From Anaeromassilibacillus sp. An250 (GTDB taxonomy: Bacteria; Bacillota; Clostridia; Oscillospirales; Acutalibacteraceae), in the NCBI RefSeq assembly GCF_002159845.1, contig NZ_NFJK01000005.1, forward strand, positions 62,001-126,000: a stretch of DNA of 64,000 bases. Reading direction: 5' to 3'. The number at the start of each line of letters is the position of its first letter. The first letter of the stretch is position 1. The notes under the pieces were generated by a model. That model had not been told where the DNA came from and searched no databases. It saw nothing but the letters and a program-made list of their open reading frames with translations. A program made the translations under genes and the position numbers. Below, piece after piece: positions 36,545 through 44,934 of this stretch.

Positions 36545-37440
36545 GCTGTATGAACGAGATGTTAAACGGACGAATCATCAAGGGAATCGGCGGTTTCTAC
36601 TATGTGGAAACGGCCAAAGAATTGTATTCGTGTAAGGCGAGGGGCGTGTTCCGAAAAAAGAGGATCACGCCCCTTGTGGGCGACCAGGTGCAAATTCGCC
36701 TGGATGCGGATGGCACCGGATACATCGAAGAGATCCTTCCGCGCAAGAATTTTCTTACGCGTCCGCCGGTGGCCAATATCGACCAGTTGATCATCGTCAC
36801 CTCTGTGTGCGATCCTTCCCCGAATCCCCTGTTGATCGACGAGGCGGTCGCCGCCGCAGAGGACAAAGGGATCGAACCGGTTGTCGTGGTTTCTAAGACG
36901 GATTTGCAGAGCGGCGAATGGCTGCGAGAGATCTATGAGAAAGCAGGCATCCCGTTCTTTGCCGTTTCTTCGGTCACGGACGAAGGGGTGGAGGCGGTCA
37001 AGGCCCTTTTGAAGGGAAAGATCACTGCGTTCACGGGCAACTCCGGCGTGGGAAAATCTTCACTGCTCAACCGCATTGACAACCGGTTGGCACTGGAAAC
37101 CGGTGAGATCAGCCAAAAGCTCGGCAGAGGGCGGCACACCACCCGCAAAGTCGAACTTTTGAAGCTGGACGACAGCAGCTATGTGGCAGACACGCCCGGT
37201 TTTTCGTCCATTTCCTTGGAACAGTGCGATTTGGTGCGCAAAGAAAATTTGCAGTTCTGTTTCCGCGAATTCGAACCGTATCGCAATGCATGTAAATTTT
37301 CCTCCTGTTCGCATACCTGCGAAAAGGGATGCGCGGTATTGCAGGCCGTTGAGGACGGGAAGATCCATCCCTCCCGCCACGCCAGCTATGTGGCGATGTA
37401 TAACGAAGTAAAGGACCTTAAAGAATGGGAAATGAAATGA
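36541..37440 (+). CDS. rsgA: Ribosome small-subunit GTPase RsgA
   Basis: Late 30S assembly factor, 299 aa. OB fold at the N-terminus (GRIIKGIGGFYYVET), then a circularly permuted GTPase: G4 VVVSKTDL, G1 FTGNSGVGKSSL, G3 ADTPGFSS. The C-terminal zinc domain has CKFSSCSHTCEKGC. The ATG at 36541 overlaps the prkC stop (ATGA); a second ATG at 36550 is possible. In Bacillus the next gene is rpe, but here thiN follows directly. Confidence 0.95.
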   Translation: MSCMNEMLNGRIIKGIGGFYYVETAKELYSCKARGVFRKKRITPLVGDQVQIRLDADGTGYIEEILPRKNFLTRPPVANIDQLIIVTSVCDPSPNPLLIDEAVAAAEDKGIEPVVVVSKTDLQSGEWLREIYEKAGIPFFAVSSVTDEGVEAVKALLKGKITAFTGNSGVGKSSLLNRIDNRLALETGEISQKLGRGRHTTRKVELLKLDDSSYVADTPGFSSISLEQCDLVRKENLQFCFREFEPYRNACKFSSCSHTCEKGCAVLQAVEDGKIHPSRHASYVAMYNEVKDLKEWEMK

Positions 37441-38069
37441 AGCGTTGCATCATCCTCGGTTCCGCACCTGTGGAGGATGGCGGAATCTTTGACCGGTTTG
37501 ACGCACAGGACGCCTTTCTCATCTGTGCGGACGGCGGCATGGACACGGCGCGCAAGTATGGCGTTCAGCCGAATCTATTGATTGGGGATTTTGATTCCAT
37601 GCAGGGAAGCCTCCCGGACGGGATCGAGACCATCCGGCTAAAGCCGGAGAAAGACGACACGGATCTTTTGGCTGCGGTTCGGGAAGGTTTGCAACGCGGC
37701 TATCGGGAATACATCCTGTTGGGCGCGCTAGGCGGGGAGCGGTTTGACCACTCCTATGCCAACCTCTGTGTGCTGCAATTTTTGGCGCATGAGGGCTGCC
37801 GGGCTGTGCTTGCCGAGAAAGGGACCTATATCTTCCTGCTGCGCGAGGGGCAAACCGAGCCGCTTCTTCAATTGCGCGGGGCGACGTTTTCCGCTTTTCC
37901 GTTTGGCTGTCCGGACTGTACGGTCAGCTATGAAGGAATGCAGTATCCGCTGACACGAAAGCCTCTGCGTTCGGATTTTCCGCTCGGTGTCAGCAATCGG
38001 ATTTTATCCGATCAAGCGGCGGTGACCGTCCATCAGGGGGAAATGCTTGGAATTGTATATCAGCCGTAA
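37437..38069 (+). CDS. thiN: Thiamine pyrophosphokinase
   Basis: Makes TPP from thiamine with ATP; 210 aa. Contains FLICADGGMDTARKYGVQPNLLIGDFDSM (substrate and Mg region), EKDDTDLLAAVREGL, and LLGALGGERFDHSYANL, all typical. The C-terminal beta domain ends SDQAAVTVHQGEMLGIVY. The ATG overlaps the rsgA stop. Together with thiD-thiC this shows that the organism both makes the pyrimidine moiety and salvages thiamine. A terminator follows 40 bases later, ending the operon. Confidence 0.95.
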   Translation: MKRCIILGSAPVEDGGIFDRFDAQDAFLICADGGMDTARKYGVQPNLLIGDFDSMQGSLPDGIETIRLKPEKDDTDLLAAVREGLQRGYREYILLGALGGERFDHSYANLCVLQFLAHEGCRAVLAEKGTYIFLLREGQTEPLLQLRGATFSAFPFGCPDCTVSYEGMQYPLTRKPLRSDFPLGVSNRILSDQAAVTVHQGEMLGIVYQP

Positions 38070-38108
38070 ATCACAGATTGAATGGAATTCATAGAAAAAT
38101 GGCGCAAC

Positions 38109-38156
38109 GCCCGTACATTGGCCTTCGTATTTGGCCGGTGTGCGGGCTTATTTTTT
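38109..38156 (+). terminator. Terminator ending the yicC-thiN operon
   Basis: Fifteen-bp stem with some G-T wobbles (38109-38123 with 38133-38147), then TTATTTTTT. Confidence 0.85.
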
Positions 38157-38334
38157 CCCGAGAGGCCGCTAGTAATGTGTAACCATAACCACAGTGCCAT
38201 TGCCATCCAACAGGTTTGCCCGTTCCTATGTATTTTTCCGGAACCAAAACTGTTCCCTGCGTATATACTGTTACTACAGCGGAACAAAAGAAGCATTGCC
38301 GCTGATACACATAAGGGAAACGAGGCGATGGAAA

Positions 38335-38511
38335 ATGCGGTGCAGAGGGAAATGCTGTAAAGGTGCAGTTTGCTCTCAAGTAGGGCAATGTGCCGTCACA
38401 TTTGGCCTGGGCCTTGTTTGCTCTTGCTTCTGCCCGGTCGGTCTGATCATGTTTGTGGTGGCGGTCATACTGGTGATACTGGGAATCGCGCTCCTGCGGA
38501 GCGGAACATAA
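38335..38511 (+). CDS. 58-aa cysteine-rich membrane protein
   Basis: Not recognised. Eight cysteines lie in the first 33 residues (MRCRGKCCKGAVCSQVGQCA, then CSCFC), followed by one hydrophobic helix (about 34-53) and a short tail. The start at 38335 is preferred to the longer frame from 38194: a GAGG lies about ten bases upstream and the upstream extension has no protein-like character. It ends 16 bp before spoVM, whose only credible upstream partner it is, so the two are probably one transcript and this may be a sporulation protein. Confidence 0.55.
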   Translation: MRCRGKCCKGAVCSQVGQCAVTFGLGLVCSCFCPVGLIMFVVAVILVILGIALLRSGT

Positions 38512-38527
38512 TTGGGAGGTTTTCGCT

Positions 38528-38608
38528 ATGAAAGTCGTTGTTGTGAAGGGTTCAAAATTTTGGGGCTTCATTCTGCGCAAAATGTTCCACATTAAAAAAG
38601 AGGCGTGA
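38528..38608 (+). CDS. spoVM: Stage V sporulation protein M (26 aa)
   Basis: A 26-codon gene with GGGAGG nine bases before the ATG. SpoVM is an amphipathic helix that marks the curved outer forespore membrane and anchors the SpoIVA coat basement. The protein has exactly the length of Bacillus SpoVM and shares the pattern MK....K..KF.G.I.R.M; nine of 26 positions are identical by my alignment to the Bacillus sequence from memory. The place also fits: in Bacillus spoVM lies just after thiN. The conserved Pro9 of Bacillus is Ser here. sipL and spoIVA follow downstream. Confidence 0.82.
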   Translation: MKVVVVKGSKFWGFILRKMFHIKKEA

Positions 38609-38621
38609 CAGGCAACCTTTG

Positions 38622-38657
38622 AAAAAGCCAATGGGAGGCGTTCCCGTTGGCTTTTTT
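38622..38657 (+). terminator. Terminator of spoVM
   Basis: Stem AAAAAGCCAATGGGA/TTCCCGTTGGCTTTTT with a short GC-rich loop and T-run. Confidence 0.88.
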
Positions 38658-38730
38658 CTTGTAAAAAACAGATGGATTCGCCTCCGATTGTATGATTGCA
38701 CAGGTTTTTCTCCGGTTTCTTCAAGCGCAA

Positions 38731-38760
38731 GCATAAAATGGACAGGAACCTCATACCTAT
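38731..38760 (+). promoter_or_regulatory. Possible SigE promoter of sipL-spoIVA
   Basis: GCATAAAAT (from 38731) and CATACCTAT (from 38752) resemble the sporulation sigma-E -35 and -10 elements at near-normal spacing, about 35 bases before the sipL start. The match is partial. It is supported by the known mother-cell timing of coat basement genes. Confidence 0.35.
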
Positions 38761-38791
38761 GGGATAGAAACAGGAAAAGGAGAGAGCCTGA

Positions 38792-40330
38792 ATGGATTAT
38801 ATGCTTAACCGTGAGGCGCTGGCCGCCGGCGAAGTGCTCTACGACGGGAGCCAGGAACAGCCGGTGGATCTGGACATCAGCCTGCCGGATTACTGCCCGG
38901 ACATACAAAGGATCCTGAAATGTCAAGTTTATCCCCGCATCACGGGGAGGAACATCATCGGGGACCGCGTAGAGCTGGAAGGGACGTACAACGTAAAAGT
39001 CTTTTATCTGGACGCGGGAGGGACGACGTTGCGCTGCTGCGAGAACAGCAGTTCGTTCTTTGCTGCGATCACGCTCAAGCAACCGGCCGAAAGCGCACAC
39101 ATCTTTTCGTTCACCCGCGTGGAGTATATCAACTGCCGCGCGACCAGCCCCAGGCGGCTGGATATTCACGGCGCGTTCTCCGTATGCGCCAAAGTGATCG
39201 CGCGTACGGACAGCGAAGTGGTGTGCGGCATTGAGGGCGATGAGATCGAGCAGAAGCGCCAGACGATGCCTTATAGCCGCTTGGCCGGATTCTGCGGGCA
39301 GCAATTCCCGTTGGAGGAAGTTCTGGAATTGCCGGCCTCCAAACCAGGGGCGGACAATATCCTGCGTGCGACCGCCTTTGCCAGTCTACAGGACAGCAAA
39401 GCCGTGGCCGGGAAGCTGATGGTGAAGGGCGAGGTTACACTGAAGATTTTGTATTCGTCCGTCCTGGATGAGAGCATGCTGGAGACCATGGAATACGCCA
39501 TCCCATTTAGCCAGATGCTGGACGGAGGCGAATTTACGGACGACTGCCTCTGTGAAGTGAAACTCGATATAGCGGGACTGACCATTCAGGTGAAAAACGA
39601 CTACTCCGGCGACAAGACCTTCTTCGATGTGCAGGCGAGCCTCTATGCGGAAGCGGTGGCCTATCAGCCAGCCGAGGTTACGGTGGTGACGGACGCCTAT
39701 TCCAAGGCCTATGAGCTGGAGATCGGATACCAGCAGAAGACCTTGGAGCAGGTGGTGGAACTTCTGAACGACTCGACCATCCAGAAGAGCAGCATTTCTC
39801 TGGAAGGGACCGGCATTTCCAAGGTGTTTGACATCTGGAATGAGCTTTCCTCCGTGACTGCGGCGGAACAGGACGGCCAGATCGTCTACAAAGGGAAATT
39901 TAACGTTTGCATTCTGGCGGCCAACCAGGAGAACCGCCCGTTCTATACCGAGCGCATGGTCGATTTTGAATATGCACATCCATGGGGCGCGGAAAAGCCA
40001 AAGGGGGTCAAATGCATCTCCTGGCTCAATGTGGCGGGTATCAGCTACCGCATCACAGGGGATGGCATCGAGATCAAGGCAGAGCTGCGGCTTGAAGCCC
40101 AGGTCATCACCCAGAACAGCTTGAAAATCATCTCGGAGATCCGCGCGGACGAGGACCGGCCGCGCGCAAGGGACACCTCTGCCGCGCTCAGCATCTATTA
40201 CGCAGACCCAGGCGAGAGCCTGTGGGACATCGCGCGGGCGTACTGTACCTCTGTGGACGCCATCCGGCAGGAGAACAATCTCACCGGGGAGTTCGTGGAG
40301 AGCAGGGGGATGCTGCTGATCCCCATGTGA
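38792..40330 (+). CDS. sipL: SipL-like coat protein (DUF3794 repeats and LysM)
   Basis: A 512-aa mother-cell protein. The N-terminal three-quarters consist of repeated beta-rich DUF3794 units (for example VDLDISLPDYCPDIQRILKC near residue 25, and a repeat ending in GQQKTLEQVVEL-like sequence near 310); the C-terminal 45 residues form a LysM domain (YYADPGESLWDIARAYCTSV). Length and order match SipL of Clostridioides difficile, which binds SpoIVA through LysM and replaces Bacillus SpoVID. The adjacent spoIVA gene supports this. AAAAGGAGAG precedes the ATG. No signal peptide, as expected. Confidence 0.87.
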   Translation: MDYMLNREALAAGEVLYDGSQEQPVDLDISLPDYCPDIQRILKCQVYPRITGRNIIGDRVELEGTYNVKVFYLDAGGTTLRCCENSSSFFAAITLKQPAESAHIFSFTRVEYINCRATSPRRLDIHGAFSVCAKVIARTDSEVVCGIEGDEIEQKRQTMPYSRLAGFCGQQFPLEEVLELPASKPGADNILRATAFASLQDSKAVAGKLMVKGEVTLKILYSSVLDESMLETMEYAIPFSQMLDGGEFTDDCLCEVKLDIAGLTIQVKNDYSGDKTFFDVQASLYAEAVAYQPAEVTVVTDAYSKAYELEIGYQQKTLEQVVELLNDSTIQKSSISLEGTGISKVFDIWNELSSVTAAEQDGQIVYKGKFNVCILAANQENRPFYTERMVDFEYAHPWGAEKPKGVKCISWLNVAGISYRITGDGIEIKAELRLEAQVITQNSLKIISEIRADEDRPRARDTSAALSIYYADPGESLWDIARAYCTSVDAIRQENNLTGEFVESRGMLLIPM

Positions 40331-40387
40331 CCGCCGGATTCCGTAACGGAGCACACCCACAAATTCTCTGCCTGAGGGGGAGGTAAA

Positions 40388-41866
40388 ATGGAAGAACGCA
40401 ATATTTACCATGATATTTCGGAACGCACCAACGGGGACATCTATATTGGGGTTGTCGGCCCGGTCAGAACCGGCAAGTCCACCTTTATCAAGCGTTTCAT
40501 GGACACCATCGTCATCCCGAACATAGATGGGAACTACCGCCGGGACCGCGCCATCGACGAGATGCCGCAGTCGGCCGCGGGGCGCACCATCATGACCACC
40601 GAGCCGAAATTCGTGCCGGAGCAGGCGGTCACCGTCAATATTGAGGGCAACGCCAGCTTTGCCGTGCGGATGATCGACTGCGTGGGGTACATCGTGCCGA
40701 GCGCATTGGGATATGTGGAAAACGATATGCCGCGCATGGTGATGACGCCATGGTACGACGAACCGATTCCGTTCAACATGGCGGCGGAAATCGGCACCAA
40801 AAAGGTCATCACCGAGCATTCCACCATCGGTTTGGTGGTGACGACGGACGGCAGCATCAGCGATATCCCGCGCGAAGAATATGAAGAGGCCGAGGAACGC
40901 GTGATCTCCGAACTCAAGGAGATCAATAAGCCGTTCATCGTGCTGCTAAACAGCACCTATCCGAATGCGGAGGAGACCCTATCGCTCGCCAATTCCATGC
41001 AGAAAAAGTATGAGGTGCCGGTATTGCCGGTCAACTGCCTGGAGTTGGAGGAAGGGGAGATCCGCACCATCCTTTCGAAGATCCTCTTTGAATTCCCTGT
41101 GAAGGAGATCAAAGTGGATATGCCGCACTGGGTTTCTTCCTTGGAGAAGGAGCATTGGCTGCGCGCGTCACTCTACACCACCATTCAGCAGGCAGCGGGG
41201 AAGATCACCAGGATTCGCGAGATTGAGAGCGTGGTCAAGGAGGTGACCACCTGCGAATACGTGGCCTTTGCAAAGACCTCCACGGTGGATTTAGGGACCG
41301 GGCATGCGCGCATCACGGTGGGATTGCAGGCGAATCTGTTCTATAAGGTGCTGGGCGAAAAGACTGGCCTGGACATCGAGGACGAGGGCGCCCTGCTCGA
41401 CTGTATGATGCGCTTCGCGGAGATGAAGAAAAAATACGACAAGATCAAGGATGCCTACGACGAGGTGCAGAATACCGGCTACGGCATTGTGATGCCGGGC
41501 ATCGAGGAGCTCTCTTTGGAGGAACCGGAGATTATCAAGCAAGGCGGCAAATATGGCATCCGCTTAAAGGCCGCCGCGCCGTCCATCCACATGATGAAGA
41601 CGCGCATCACCACCGAGGTGACACCGATTGTCGGTTCCGAGCAGCAATCGCAGGAGTTGGTCATGTACTTACTCAAGGAGTTCCAGGAGAATCCAGGGAA
41701 GATTTGGGAATCGAATATCTTTGGCAAGAGCCTGCACGAGCTGGTCAATGAGGGCCTGCACAACAAGCTCTACCGGATGCCGGTGGATGCGCGCGACAAA
41801 GTGCGGGAGACCATCGAGCGGATCATCAATGAAGGCTGCAATGGGCTGATCTGTATTATTCTTTAA
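40388..41866 (+). CDS. spoIVA: Spore coat basement ATPase SpoIVA
   Basis: A 492-aa cytoskeletal ATPase that polymerises on the forespore surface. Walker A is GPVRTGKS at residues 24-31, with RTIMTTEPKFVP (sensor region) and the conserved MIDCVGYIVPSALGY strand; the long middle domain and the C-terminal GLICIIL end are typical. AGGGGGAGG precedes the ATG. It sits 57 bp after sipL, with no terminator between, so the pair is co-transcribed. A long hairpin terminator follows. Confidence 0.97.
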   Translation: MEERNIYHDISERTNGDIYIGVVGPVRTGKSTFIKRFMDTIVIPNIDGNYRRDRAIDEMPQSAAGRTIMTTEPKFVPEQAVTVNIEGNASFAVRMIDCVGYIVPSALGYVENDMPRMVMTPWYDEPIPFNMAAEIGTKKVITEHSTIGLVVTTDGSISDIPREEYEEAEERVISELKEINKPFIVLLNSTYPNAEETLSLANSMQKKYEVPVLPVNCLELEEGEIRTILSKILFEFPVKEIKVDMPHWVSSLEKEHWLRASLYTTIQQAAGKITRIREIESVVKEVTTCEYVAFAKTSTVDLGTGHARITVGLQANLFYKVLGEKTGLDIEDEGALLDCMMRFAEMKKKYDKIKDAYDEVQNTGYGIVMPGIEELSLEEPEIIKQGGKYGIRLKAAAPSIHMMKTRITTEVTPIVGSEQQSQELVMYLLKEFQENPGKIWESNIFGKSLHELVNEGLHNKLYRMPVDARDKVRETIERIINEGCNGLICIIL

Positions 41867-41891
41867 AAATGCCGCGCAGACTGAACCGGGG

Positions 41892-41950
41892 ACCGCCGCA
41901 GAAGGTAAGAAAGCGTACGCTGCTCCGCCTTCTGCGGCGGTTATCTTTTT
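41892..41950 (+). terminator. Terminator of sipL-spoIVA
   Basis: Fourteen-bp perfect stem ACCGCCGCAGAAGG/CCTTCTGCGGCGGT, large loop, then a T-run. Confidence 0.88.
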
Positions 41951-42052
41951 CAGGAAGTGGGGGAAAGCTTCCCTGGAAAGAGGGAATTACTCGAATTTTC
42001 CATTTAACGACTGAATTTTTACGGGCAATTTTGCACTTTCACGCAAAAAATC

Positions 42053-42081
42053 TTGAAAAAGGACGACATATTCGATATAAT
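42053..42081 (+). promoter_or_regulatory. SigA-type promoter of nfnAB
   Basis: TTGAAA (42053-42058), 17-base spacer, perfect TATAAT (42076-42081), about 50 bases before nfnA. Confidence 0.88.
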
Positions 42082-42132
42082 GGTGCATATGGCTATAAAT
42101 TTATCGCTTTATATAGGAAGTAGGGAAGTATC

Positions 42133-42981
42133 ATGTTTACGATTGTGGAAAAGCGCAGACTGAACGACTCCATGACGTTGATGGCGGTAGACGCACCGTT
42201 TATCGCGAAGAAGGCGCAGGCGGGCCAGTTCATCATTTTGCGCGTAAACGAGTATGGAGAGCGGATTCCGCTGACCATTGCAGACTATGACCGCGAAAAA
42301 GGCACGGTCACCATTATCTATCAAAAGGTCGGCAAGACCACTTTGCTGCTGGATACGCTGGAAGTAGGCGACGCGCTTCTCGATTTTATCGGGCCTTTGG
42401 GAAAAGCCTCCGAGCTGGAAGGCCATAAGAAAGTGGCGGTCGTGGGCGGCGGCGCAGGCTGTGCCATTGCCTATCCCCAGGCAAAAGCCTTGCATAACAT
42501 GGGCGTCCAGGTGGATGTCATTGCGGGCTTCCGCAACAAAGACCTCATCATTTTGGAGGACGAGATGCGCGAAGTGTCCGACCACCTCTACCTGATGACG
42601 GACGACGGTTCCAACGGCCATAAAGGGTTTGTAACCGCCGCTCTGGAAGAGAACATTAAAAACGGCGCAGGGTATGATTTCGTGGTCGCCATTGGCCCAC
42701 TGCCGATGATGCGTGCTGTGTGCAACCTGACAAAGGAACACAACATCGAGACCATGATCAGCATGAACCCGATCATGATCGACGGCACCGGCATGTGCGG
42801 CGGCTGCCGCTTGACCGTGGGCGGAGAAACCAAGTTTGCCTGTGTGGACGGGCCGGACTTCAATGGCCATGAGGTCGATTTCGACGAGGCCATGAAGCGC
42901 CTGCGTACATACAGCGAACAGGAAAAAGAAGCAACACGCGAATTCAATTGCCGTTTGATGGAGGGTGCAGAACATGCCTAA
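42133..42981 (+). CDS. nfnA: NfnA: NAD(H)-side subunit of NADH-dependent ferredoxin:NADP oxidoreductase
   Basis: A 282-aa flavoprotein of the ferredoxin-NADP reductase type. FAD-binding RIPLTIADYDREKGTVTIIY, NAD-binding VAVVGGGAGCAIAYPQAKAL, and a C-terminal [2Fe-2S] loop GTGMCGGCRLTVGG with a further Cys in FACVDGPDF. With NfnB it forms an electron-bifurcating complex that links NADH, ferredoxin and NADPH. PyrK-like or sulfide dehydrogenase beta are related alternatives, but the partner gene settles it. It overlaps nfnB by eight bases. Confidence 0.9.
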   Translation: MFTIVEKRRLNDSMTLMAVDAPFIAKKAQAGQFIILRVNEYGERIPLTIADYDREKGTVTIIYQKVGKTTLLLDTLEVGDALLDFIGPLGKASELEGHKKVAVVGGGAGCAIAYPQAKALHNMGVQVDVIAGFRNKDLIILEDEMREVSDHLYLMTDDGSNGHKGFVTAALEENIKNGAGYDFVVAIGPLPMMRAVCNLTKEHNIETMISMNPIMIDGTGMCGGCRLTVGGETKFACVDGPDFNGHEVDFDEAMKRLRTYSEQEKEATREFNCRLMEGAEHA

Positions 42982-44368
42982 TATGACGCCAAAAAAGACG
43001 CCGATGCCGGAACAGGCACCGGATGTTCGGAATAAAAATTTTGAAGAGGTTGCGCTGGGATATACCGATGAGATGGCCATGGAAGAAGCGCAGCGCTGCC
43101 TCAATTGCAAACATAAACCCTGTGTAAACGGTTGCCCCGTAGGGGTGCCGATCCCGGAATTTATCTCGCATGTGGCCAAAGGGGAGATGGAAGAAGCCTA
43201 CCAGACTATTAAGACGATGAATTCCCTGCCCGCCATCTGCGGCCGCGTTTGCCCGCAGGAAACGCAGTGCGAGCACAACTGTGTGCGCGGCATCAAGGGC
43301 GAACCGGTGGGCATTGGCCGGCTGGAGCGCTATGTCGCGGACTGGCATATGAAGCACGGCGAGGAGAAAGTGGAAAAGGTCCCTTCAAACGGGCACAAAG
43401 TCGCGGTCATCGGCGCTGGCCCGGCTGGTCTGACCTGTGCGGGCGACTTGAGCGCGAAGGGCTATCAAGTGACCATTTTTGAAGCGCTGCACACCGCGGG
43501 CGGCGTGTTGATGTATGGCATCCCGCAGTTCCGTCTGCCCAAGGAGATCGTCCAGAAGGAGATTTCCGGCCTGGAGGAACGCGGTGTAGAGATCATGACC
43601 GACATGGTGATGGGAAAGGTCCTCTCCGTAGACGAGCTCTTTGAGATGGGTTATGAAGCGGTCTTTATCGGCACGGGCGCTGGCCTGCCGAACTTTATGA
43701 ATATCCCCGGGGAGAGCTTGGTGGGGACGTATTCCGCCAACGAATTCCTCACCCGTGTAAACCTGATGAAGGCATATAAGCCCGAGTACGACACCCCGAT
43801 CATCCGTCCGAAGAATGTGGCGGTCGTCGGCGGCGGCAACGTGGCGATGGACGCCGCGCGCACGGCAAAACGCCTGGGAGCGGAGAATGTGTACATTGTG
43901 TACCGCCGCGCTGAGGAACAGATGCCTGCGAGAAACGAAGAGATCCACCACGCGAAAGAAGAGGGCATTATTTTCCGCCTGCTGTGCAACCCGGTAGCGA
44001 TTCACGGAGACGACGACGGCAAAGTGCGCGCCATCGAGTGCATTGAGATGGAGCTCGGTGAGCCGGATGCCTCTGGACGCCGCAGACCTGTTCCGAAGGA
44101 GGGCTCGAACTTCGAGCTTCCCGTGGACTGTGTCATTATGGCCATCGGCAACAGCCCGAACCCCTTGATCCGTTCCACGACCGAGGGGTTGGAGGCCAAT
44201 CAGAAGGGCTGCATCATTGTGGACGAGGCGACTATGGCGACAACCCGCGAGGGCGTTTATGCAGCGGGCGACGCGGTGAGCGGCGCAGCGACGGTTATTT
44301 TGGCGATGGGCGGTGGAAAAGAAGCAGCTGCCTCCATAGACAAATACATCCAGAATAAAGCAAAATAA
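42974..44368 (+). CDS. nfnB: NfnB: NADPH-side subunit of NADH-dependent ferredoxin:NADP oxidoreductase
   Basis: A 464-aa protein like the glutamate-synthase small subunit, with two [4Fe-4S] clusters in the N-terminus (CLNCKHKPCVNGCPVG and CGRVCPQETQCEHNC), FAD-binding VAVIGAGPAGLTCAGDL, NADP-binding VAVVGGGNVAMDAARTAKRLG, and a C-terminal GVYAAGDAVSGAATV. The ATG at 42974 has GGAGGG at 42960-42965; the GTG nine bases upstream falls inside that site. Pairing with nfnA rather than a large glutamate synthase subunit identifies it as NfnB (the real gltD is near 61 kb). Confidence 0.92.
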   Translation: MPNMTPKKTPMPEQAPDVRNKNFEEVALGYTDEMAMEEAQRCLNCKHKPCVNGCPVGVPIPEFISHVAKGEMEEAYQTIKTMNSLPAICGRVCPQETQCEHNCVRGIKGEPVGIGRLERYVADWHMKHGEEKVEKVPSNGHKVAVIGAGPAGLTCAGDLSAKGYQVTIFEALHTAGGVLMYGIPQFRLPKEIVQKEISGLEERGVEIMTDMVMGKVLSVDELFEMGYEAVFIGTGAGLPNFMNIPGESLVGTYSANEFLTRVNLMKAYKPEYDTPIIRPKNVAVVGGGNVAMDAARTAKRLGAENVYIVYRRAEEQMPARNEEIHHAKEEGIIFRLLCNPVAIHGDDDGKVRAIECIEMELGEPDASGRRRPVPKEGSNFELPVDCVIMAIGNSPNPLIRSTTEGLEANQKGCIIVDEATMATTREGVYAAGDAVSGAATVILAMGGGKEAAASIDKYIQNKAK

Positions 44369-44399
44369 TTCCGGTTTCTATAGAAATCGGGATCGGTTG

Positions 44400-44434
44400 C
44401 GCCGGTTCGGAGAACCTTCCGAACCGGCGTTTTT
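44400..44434 (+). terminator. Terminator of nfnAB
   Basis: Twelve-bp perfect stem CGCCGGTTCGGA/TCCGAACCGGCG, then five T. Confidence 0.9.
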
Positions 44435-44574
44435 GGCGTGACGGAAAATCTCCATTGTGCAGATGGAGCATTCCCATTGTTTCCTATGGCTACGATGGCG
44501 CAACGGGAACACGTTCTTTTTTGCCCCACGTGTGCATATAGTGTACAGGCAATCAAAAACAGGGGGATGGAAGA

Positions 44575-44934
44575 ATGAACGGATTCGATTATGAGGAAGA
44601 ATATCAAAGAGACACGCAGGATGCGAGGCAAATACCTTCCGAACCGGGACTTTACGATTCCTTGGAAGGGCTGTCGCACAAGAAAGCAAAGCGCGCCAGT
44701 TCCTGGCTTTTAACCGTCATACAGGTGACCGTATGCGGAGTGGTGATTGTAGCTGCGTTGGCGCTCAAGGTGTTTGGCGGGGATCTCTACACCAATATAC
44801 GGGATTGGTATGTCAAACAGATCAATAATTCCATTGTTGCGGAAGAACAGGCCGATTCATTTAAAACCAAGGTGTTGGAGCTATTTCCGAGGGCTTCTTC
44901 CGCCCCGGAATCGTCGGAGCCGGAGAGCTCATGA
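44575..44934 (+). CDS. Small single-pass membrane protein, SpoIVFA-like candidate
   Basis: A 119-aa protein: a charged cytoplasmic N-terminus (MNGFDYEEEYQRDTQDARQI), one transmembrane helix (about 43-66, WLLTVIQVTVCGVVIVAALAL) and a 50-residue outer tail ending in Ser/Glu/Pro. I do not recognise a family. Its stop overlaps the ATG of the SpoIVFB-like protease, so it should be made with it. In Bacillus SpoIVFA (a membrane protein with an M23 domain) precedes SpoIVFB; this protein could be a reduced SpoIVFA without the M23 part. That is inference from position and topology. Confidence 0.6.
   Translation: MNGFDYEEEYQRDTQDARQIPSEPGLYDSLEGLSHKKAKRASSWLLTVIQVTVCGVVIVAALALKVFGGDLYTNIRDWYVKQINNSIVAEEQADSFKTKVLELFPRASSAPESSEPESS

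Noticed and set aside
39386-40819. 477-codon minus-strand frame opposite sipL and spoIVA
   Set aside because: Crosses two real genes and their junction; no ribosome site.
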